From Cryobacterium sp. PH31-AA6 (GTDB taxonomy: Bacteria; Actinomycetota; Actinomycetes; Actinomycetales; Microbacteriaceae), in the NCBI RefSeq assembly GCF_030063195.1, contig NZ_JASISS010000003.1, positions 211,757-275,674 of the forward strand: DNA of 63,918 nucleotides, written 5' to 3'. Positions within the stretch are counted from its first letter, which is position 1; each line of letters starts with the position of its first letter. Shown here one piece after another: positions 59,319-63,918 of this stretch. Both the position numbers and the translations under genes were made by a program. The notes under the pieces were generated by a model, which made no database searches, was not told the DNA's origin, and worked only from the letters and a program-made list of their open reading frames with translations.

Positions 59319-59831
59319 CTAGTTGGGCGGTGGTGTCTCGACGATGAGTTCGCTGTCTTCTGCCCCCGGTGATGTTCCGATGAATTTCAGCGTGCCACCG
59401 TTGAGTCTCGGCCACGACCATTCAATTCGCCATTCGGTTCCTGATCCTCCAACCGAGAGTTGGCGATCAAAGTTCACTCCCGAACCATTTTGGGCCAGCG
59501 TGACCTCGATACGGGTAATTATTTCACCGGGTCCTCGCGGCGGTTCCCCCGCAGCTTCCCAACCTTGTGACTGTTGCACGTTGCGCCAGCGCTGGCCGGC
59601 GGTCCAGAACTCGGTTGTCAGTTGCTCGGTCAAGCTGTTGGGCACGGCTCGCCCGTGTAGCCACACTCGCTCGTTTGTGAAGTCGACCCGTTCGGCAATA
59701 ACTGTGACACCCTCAACAGTGCCGAGCACGTGGATCCTGTTGAGCAGGACGGAAACCCGAGTCTCCGTGTCGGGCATCAGAGGATGGTCGGGAACGGACA
59801 TAACCGAGACTTTAGCATCCAGATTTACCAC
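59319..59831 (-). CDS. Unrecognised protein, about 170 aa
   Basis: About 170-aa soluble protein, no signal peptide. It has a beta-rich pattern with Trp residues (EFWTAGQRWRNVQQSQGWEA and WRIEWSWPRLNGGTLKFIG) and a Pro-rich end (VETPPPN). GTG 59831 has GAGGAA upstream; ATG 59801 or TTG 59849 are alternatives. The composition is less GC-rich than the core. Confidence 0.6.
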   Translation of the reverse strand: MVNLDAKVSVMSVPDHPLMPDTETRVSVLLNRIHVLGTVEGVTVIAERVDFTNERVWLHGRAVPNSLTEQLTTEFWTAGQRWRNVQQSQGWEAAGEPPRGPGEIITRIEVTLAQNGSGVNFDRQLSVGGSGTEWRIEWSWPRLNGGTLKFIGTSPGAEDSELIVETPPPN

Positions 59832-60002
59832 GCGGCCATTCCTCGTCAAAGGTCATCGATCTAGGCCATGAAAAATGGCAGACGATGAGTGCCGGAATGT
59901 GTGCCAACAGGCGTTCCGCGTGTGAAACTCGACGAGCCCCACCCGGGAATGGCGACTTTCGCGCTCGACCTGCGTCGCTGATCGTCCGGCATGCGGGCAC
60001 CC

Positions 60003-60110
60003 TCAGGCCGTGAACGCCTTCCCAGCGACTAGCTCGCGGATAACGCCGTCAGGGCCCTCGAAGTAGGTCGACTCAGACTGCCATGGGCAGGTTGACGATA
60101 CGTGTCCGCG
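60003..60110 (-). pseudogene. C-terminal fragment resembling a VOC/glyoxalase protein
   Basis: On the minus strand the frame ends with TYFEGPDGVIRELVAGKAFT and a stop at 60003-60005. The YFxGPDGxxxEL pattern is like the last strand of vicinal-oxygen-chelate proteins (xFxDPDGNxxEL). The sequence before it is not a complete domain, so this would be a truncated remnant. Weak evidence. Confidence 0.35.
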
Positions 60111-60613
60111 CCAGATTTCTTGGGGGCTCCACCCCTTCTGGCAACCATCGTTGGGCCGCATTCCCGTGACGGAATAGTGACGGCGAGATGCATGGCGCCT
60201 TCTATCACTCGTCGGGGCACCAAGTTGATCACCGTGGTGCCGACCGTCACTTGCGGGGGCACGCTCGATTCGGAGGAAGGCAATCCCAATGTGTCACGGT
60301 GAACCTCAAGGCTCCAGCGGGATGGCCGAACGCAACTTGCCGACGCTCACCGTCCGCGTCCGCGATTTGCTGAGCCCAGGCACCCCGGACGTCGAAGGCT
60401 CCAGTGACGTCGAAATACGTGCCTACGTCCGCGAAATCGTCCTGTCAGAAAGGCAACGGCTCGTGGCGCGACATTCCCAAGAACCGCCCGCAGCGGAAAG
60501 GAAGACGCCTCAACGAAACCTTGGCCGCCCTTGCCAGACAACCGTGCTCCGCGGCGTCACCTCCATCAACCTGACCAACGCTTCGCCGCTCGACAAGCCA
60601 CAAGACAGTCGGG
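60111..60613. other. Gap with one doubtful short frame
   Basis: About 500 bp. A plus-strand frame from ATG 60325 starts MAERNLPTLTVRVRDLL and stays protein-like for about 65 residues (DVEIRAYVREIVLSERQRL), then loses meaning over the antisense of the lipoprotein gene. It may be a truncated gene. Nothing else was recognised. Confidence 0.4.
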
Positions 60614-61132
60614 TCACAGACGGGGTTGGGGACACTTCTCTTCTATGGGAGCGGTCCCGGCAGCGAACGTGGACGACGGCAGTTCGTTGTATGGTGCCCA
60701 CGAAGCCTTCGTGTCCACAAACACCTGAAACGACGGCGCGTCCGGGAGATCGTATCCGAGGGCGCGCAGACAATTTAGCGTTTTGGTCTGTGCCTCGAAG
60801 ATCGTGTGCATCTCCTTCGAATTTAGGTCTCTCTGACGAGCTGGCTCAACGCTGTCGGAACACCGACTGCTGTCACTGGCATACTGGTCCATTTGCTCAA
60901 CTCGCCCGCTGTACGTGATGCCTCCATCTAGACCTGCCTTCGCGTCCCAGCCGCTATCGCGAAGACAAGACAGAACCTGGGCAATGGCATCTGCTCTCGA
61001 TGTCGGAACCGGTCCTACCGGCGCTGCGGCCGCCGCGCACGAACTGAGGGTTACGACGATGAAGGCCGCCATGGTGACACGAACGGACAGCCCCACCCAC
61101 GGATTGCATTTCTGCCAAGTCCAATTCACCAC
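60614..61132 (-). CDS. Lipoprotein, paralogue of the gene at 61375
   Basis: 172-aa predicted lipoprotein: hydrophobic segment and lipobox TLSSCAA (Cys at about 32). The body holds DGGITYSGRV, three further Cys positions (LSCLRDSG, SRCSDS and LNCLRALGYDLP) and ends EEKCPQPRL. GTG 61132 follows GGGGGA. The same blocks in the same order occur in the neighbour on the other strand, so the two are diverged copies. Function unknown. Confidence 0.78.
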   Translation of the reverse strand: MVNWTWQKCNPWVGLSVRVTMAAFIVVTLSSCAAAAAPVGPVPTSRADAIAQVLSCLRDSGWDAKAGLDGGITYSGRVEQMDQYASDSSRCSDSVEPARQRDLNSKEMHTIFEAQTKTLNCLRALGYDLPDAPSFQVFVDTKASWAPYNELPSSTFAAGTAPIEEKCPQPRL

Positions 61133-61374
61133 ACTGATCCCCCAACTATTGACCCGAGAATGAGTCTACGTGGCCGGCGCTAACAGCAGACTGGCAGTGA
61201 TCTCCGCCTCATTGGTCAAGCTAGCGTCACGCCACCCCTTGTGAAAGGGGCTGTCCTGTCGCGCAGTCCCTGAACCGCGAAGCGGTGTAGGCACGATATC
61301 ATGACGAGGGAGTCGCTGGGGTCGGCAGGTTAGCGTCGGACGCGTCGGCTGTGGCTCATCTATCTGGGGGAAGA

Positions 61375-61998
61375 ATGAGAACATGGCAAGTAGTGATCAA
61401 CCTCGCCATCGTGGTCTCTCTTGGAGCGGCATTGGCGGCGTGCTCATCTCAGGCGCTCCCTGACTCCTCCCCCGCCCCGAGCCACGCGAGAGAATCGCTC
61501 GCGAGAACAGAACTCAACAAAGAGTGGGCGAAATTCGCGTCCGTTTACCCTGATGCCCACCGGCCGAAGGTAGATCGCATCCGATTTGTCGCCTTAGTCG
61601 ACTGGCCGGACACGTTCGGGCGATGCTTGACCGAATTCGGCTTTGCGGCAACAATTACTCCGGACGGCGGCGTAACTTACTCTGGAAACGTGGCGCAGCA
61701 ACAAGCCTTTGACTTGGCAGGATTCGAGTGCAGATCGATGTATCCAGTTGATCCCGAATCCTCCATTCCGCTCGATGGCGAAAGGTTGAGTTCCCTCTAT
61801 GACGACTACCTGAACCGCTTGGTTCCGTGCCTTGAGAAGCGGGGCGTCGTTGTCCCTGAACCCCCGACTAGACAGCTATTCATCGAATCCTACTATTCGG
61901 GCAATGGCTGGGAGCCGTACGCGAACACTTCAGATTTACCGCAGGATCAATGGTACAAATTGAACAAAGATTGTCCCCAAACCCCTCCAGGATTTTGA
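61375..61998 (+). CDS. Lipoprotein, paralogue of the gene at 60614
   Basis: 207-aa predicted lipoprotein. Lipobox LAACSS (Cys at about 23), helical region, then FGRCLTEFGFAATITPDGGV, TYSGNVAQQQ, FECRSMYPVDP, VPCLEKRGVVVPEPPT and an end with KDCPQTPPGF. Four body Cys match those of the partner gene. ATG 61375 follows GGGGGAAG. Head-to-head with its paralogue across 242 bp, which holds a shared regulatory region. GC content is lower than the core. Confidence 0.8.
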   Translation: MRTWQVVINLAIVVSLGAALAACSSQALPDSSPAPSHARESLARTELNKEWAKFASVYPDAHRPKVDRIRFVALVDWPDTFGRCLTEFGFAATITPDGGVTYSGNVAQQQAFDLAGFECRSMYPVDPESSIPLDGERLSSLYDDYLNRLVPCLEKRGVVVPEPPTRQLFIESYYSGNGWEPYANTSDLPQDQWYKLNKDCPQTPPGF

Positions 61999-62044
61999 TC
62001 CTAGGCCGTGAGTCCTGAGTTTGTTTCAATGTGCGCCGATGCGC

Positions 62045-62885
62045 ATGTCATCATCTGCCGTGGAGTTCAGTGTCCAGGATCGTGCGCTGCTGACGTCGTG
62101 GACCAGGTCGTCTACGGTGGCTGCTGGGCGTGTGGAGCGGGCGCGGATAGTGTTGGCGGTCGCGAACGGGTCCGGACCTAGGAGGTGGCGCGTCGGTTGG
62201 GGATGTCTCGGGCGACGGTGATCAAGTGGCGGGAGCGGCCTTCAGCAGGCCTTTGCGGGTTTGAAGGACGTGCCGCGTAGCGGTCGGCCAAACGTCGTGG
62301 ACTGGCTTTTGACCCCAGGCGCGGGTTAAGCGGCGAGTTGGATCTCTGCGGCCTGTGACGAGTATTGCATCCCGAAGTTCACTGGTGTGACGTGGCCGAT
62401 CCAAGAGTGACGCCGGCGACGGTTGTAGCGGTCCCCGATAAGTGGTCGGACCGGCATAGCAGGGTCGAGTTCCTCAACTTCATGAAACGGCTTGCCTGCG
62501 CCTGCCCCGACAAGCGACTCAGCATCGTCTGTCAATGGCCAAACCGCCCAGTTTGGCATGGCCGCTAACAATCGTCGCGGACCGTTACCGCACCCACAAC
62601 GCCGAGGATATGTTGGGGCCGGAAAAGAAGCCCTGTATCACCATGCATTTTCACCCCGACCTCGGGATCCCGGCTGAAGCCCGTAGGAGTGTTCTTCACG
62701 ATCGTCATCAGACAAGCCATCCGCCGCGGCTCGTTCGACTCTGTTAAGGAACTCATCACCGCAATCACCCGATTCATCCAGGGCTGGAACGACCCCGCTG
62801 CCACCCTTCACCTGGACGAGGACCGTCGTCGGAATCCAGTCAAACGCGCGTTAACGTGGCCCATGAGGACCTCCGTGGCTTATTA
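62045..62885 (+). pseudogene. IS630-family transposase remnant, frameshifted and interrupted
   Basis: Fragments in several plus-strand frames line up with one IS630 transposase. The N-terminal helix-turn-helix region reads LLTSWTRSSTVAAGRVERAR and, after a frameshift, EVARRLGMSRATVIKWR. DVPRSGRP follows in another frame. The catalytic part gives RHSRVEFLNFMKRLA, then DRYRTHN, and FFTIVIRQAIRRGSFDSVKE, then FIQGWND. An IS3 fragment sits in the middle. It cannot make an active enzyme. The N-terminal and C-terminal parts could come from different copies. Confidence 0.82.
62326..62445 (-). pseudogene. IS3-family transposase C-terminal remnant
   Basis: On the minus strand DRYNRRRRHSWIGHVTPVNF runs to AAEIQLAA and a stop at 62326. 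YNxxRxHSxxGxxTPxxF is the end of IS3-type integrase domains. Only about 40 residues remain, lying inside the IS630 remnant in the opposite direction. Confidence 0.8.
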
Positions 62886-63198
62886 AGATCTCAGATACCT
62901 CAACAAAGGCCCGGAGATCCTCCTTCTTCACAACCCCGAAAGTGTCACCAACGTCATGGCCTGGTACAACTAGTTCGTTCTTCCCGTCGCGGAGCTCCGT
63001 TGTGACGAGGCTCTCGAAGTTGCAGCGCTTCCAATCGAAAATAGGACCAGCATTGCCGGGGTGGGTCTACTCTTCGAGAAACGCTGACACCCGGCTGGTT
63101 TCCCGCAATACATAGCGCGCTTCGCCGGTTGCCGTGTATGGGCGAGCAAATCACTTTCTGGGTCAGGGACCCCACCAGTGCCAAACTCGGTAACTGGC
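62886..63198. other. Non-coding stretch after the IS remnants
   Basis: About 310 bp. A plus-strand fragment ending NPESVTNVMAWYN and a stop near 62973 may be the end of a lost gene. The rest shows no gene or strong motif. Confidence 0.4.
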
Positions 63199-63248
63199 CG
63201 GAACGCCAGACTTCGCTGCCATTGGGGTCGGCGAAGTCTGGCGTTCCG
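63199..63248 (-). terminator. Long perfect hairpin, terminator of the small secreted protein gene
   Basis: An 18-bp perfect inverted repeat (arm CGGAACGCCAGACTTCGC) around a 14-nt loop, 20 nt past the stop of the 63269 gene. No T run, like other high-GC terminators. It is the strongest hairpin seen in the window. Confidence 0.8.
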
Positions 63249-63268
63249 AAACAGCTAGGACGCTACTG

Positions 63269-63586
63269 CTAGAAACATTCGTTGGCTGCGAAGTACAGCC
63301 AACCCTTTGAAGTGATCGACGACGCAGAGGTGACGTGGTACCCGTAGCTCGCGTAGTGCGTTTCAAGAACGGGTCCCATGACGAAGATGGTGCTGGAAAA
63401 TTTGCCGGTGCCGTTTTGGGTTTGCGTGTGGGTGGTCCCCCAGCTTGAGTGCGAATGGGTTCGCACGGTCGCAGTGACACAGTTGTTGTAGCCCCAAGTG
63501 TCTGCTTGCGCAGGTGCCGCAGTGCCGACCAGCATCAAGCCTGCGAGCGCGAGCGTCGTTGCCGCAGTTGCAAAGACTTTCTTCAC
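63269..63586 (-). CDS. Small secreted two-cysteine protein, possibly bacteriocin-like
   Basis: 105-aa protein with a classic signal peptide (MKKVFATAATTLALAGLML, cleavage after APAQA, about residue 28). The mature 77 residues are rich in Ser, Thr, His and aromatic residues (RTHSHSSWGTTHTQTQ, HYASYGYHV) and have one Cys near each end (NNCVTA and NECF), so a disulfide could close the chain. Size and layout recall the lactococcin 972 family, but the motif match is weak and no immunity transporter is next to it. GTG 63586 follows GGGGGAA. It ends at a strong hairpin. Confidence 0.7.
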   Translation of the reverse strand: MKKVFATAATTLALAGLMLVGTAAPAQADTWGYNNCVTATVRTHSHSSWGTTHTQTQNGTGKFSSTIFVMGPVLETHYASYGYHVTSASSITSKGWLYFAANECF

Positions 63587-63858
63587 AATTCCCCCATTTC
63601 AGGATTACTAGGAGAGTCCCAGTGGACCTGAGTTTCCTGCGAGCGGTGCTGAGCCGCAATCCCCCGTTCGGGGTGCTCGGGGTTCCTCTGTTAGTCTCGC
63701 TCGCGCGATACCGCAGAGGCCCGCACACGCGACAGAGACGCTATCGCAACCGACCCCTTGGCTGTTGCTGTCTGGCCGGTGGTTCATTTAGCCTCAATCC
63801 ACCGGTCGGCTTTGATTCCGTGACGGCGAGTTAAACCGAGAATGCCCCTCTGATCAGG

Positions 63859-63902
63859 TAAAATAGTTGTTACTTAGACAAACTATTCACCAACCAAGGA
63901 GG
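63859..63902 (+). promoter_or_regulatory. Promoter, inverted-repeat operator and ribosome site for a gene leaving the window
   Basis: TAAAAT (63859-63864) looks like a -10. ATAGTT at 63863 and AACTAT at 63881 form the arms of an imperfect inverted repeat (63863-63886) of the kind bound by MarR-type repressors. AAGGAGG lies at 63896-63902. Confidence 0.6.
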
Positions 63903-63912
63903 CATCTCGTAG

Positions 63913-63918
63913 ATGCAA
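63913..63918 (+). CDS. Start of a gene cut by the window end
   Basis: ATG CAA, 10 nt after AAGGAGG and downstream of the operator. Only two codons are visible; MarR regulators and drug exporters are usual genes behind such operators. Confidence 0.55.

Overview
The window is high-GC DNA from an actinobacterium, most likely Microbacteriaceae (family inferred, not proven). The evidence is frequent GTG starts, lipoproteins with long Thr/Pro or Ser/Ala linkers, TANNNT boxes 6-7 nt before start codons, and the order argS-lmeA-like-lysA-hom-thrC-thrB-rho-prfA-prmC-sua5-wecA-atpI-atpBEFHAGDC, which is close to the Rv1292-Rv1311 order of Mycobacterium tuberculosis.

Region 1 (1-22.4 kb) is mixed metabolism. 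It holds single-chain serine deaminase, a LysM lipoprotein, a Gfo/Idh/MocA dehydrogenase and a Ski2-like DExH helicase. A tight minus-strand operon follows: a cellulose-synthase-like GT2, a membrane-fusion-like protein and a GH81 endo-beta-1,3-glucanase lipoprotein, which looks like a beta-glucan production system. Next come a SorA/YedY-type molybdoenzyme, a DksA/TraR-like protein, a heterodimeric ABC exporter under a TetR repressor with a 20-bp palindromic operator, an aldo/keto reductase, an alanine-dehydrogenase-like enzyme, a DNA alkylation repair pair (ogt-tag), mdh and yaaA.

Region 2 (22.4-48.1 kb) is the conserved core, almost all on the minus strand. It contains lysine/threonine synthesis, transcription termination by a Rho with a huge Q/N-rich insert, translation release (prfA, prmC), tRNA t6A synthesis (sua5), a WecA-like phosphotransferase and F1Fo ATP synthase with a very short epsilon subunit. 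A plus-strand cysteine-synthesis pair plus a 2-oxoglutarate oxygenase splits prfA from prmC.

Region 3 (48.2-63.9 kb) begins at tRNA-Arg(CCG) and is accessory. It holds many small lipoproteins, three translationally coupled regulator/membrane/secreted-protein operons (ECF sigma, PadR, YtrA-like GntR), an LCP cell-wall ligase, an APH-like phosphotransferase, orphan proteins, nested IS630 and IS3 remnants, and a small secreted two-cysteine protein. The window ends at the start of a gene behind an inverted-repeat operator. The composition becomes less GC-rich and gene density falls beyond about 59 kb. No integrase, CRISPR array, rRNA or intact mobile element is visible.
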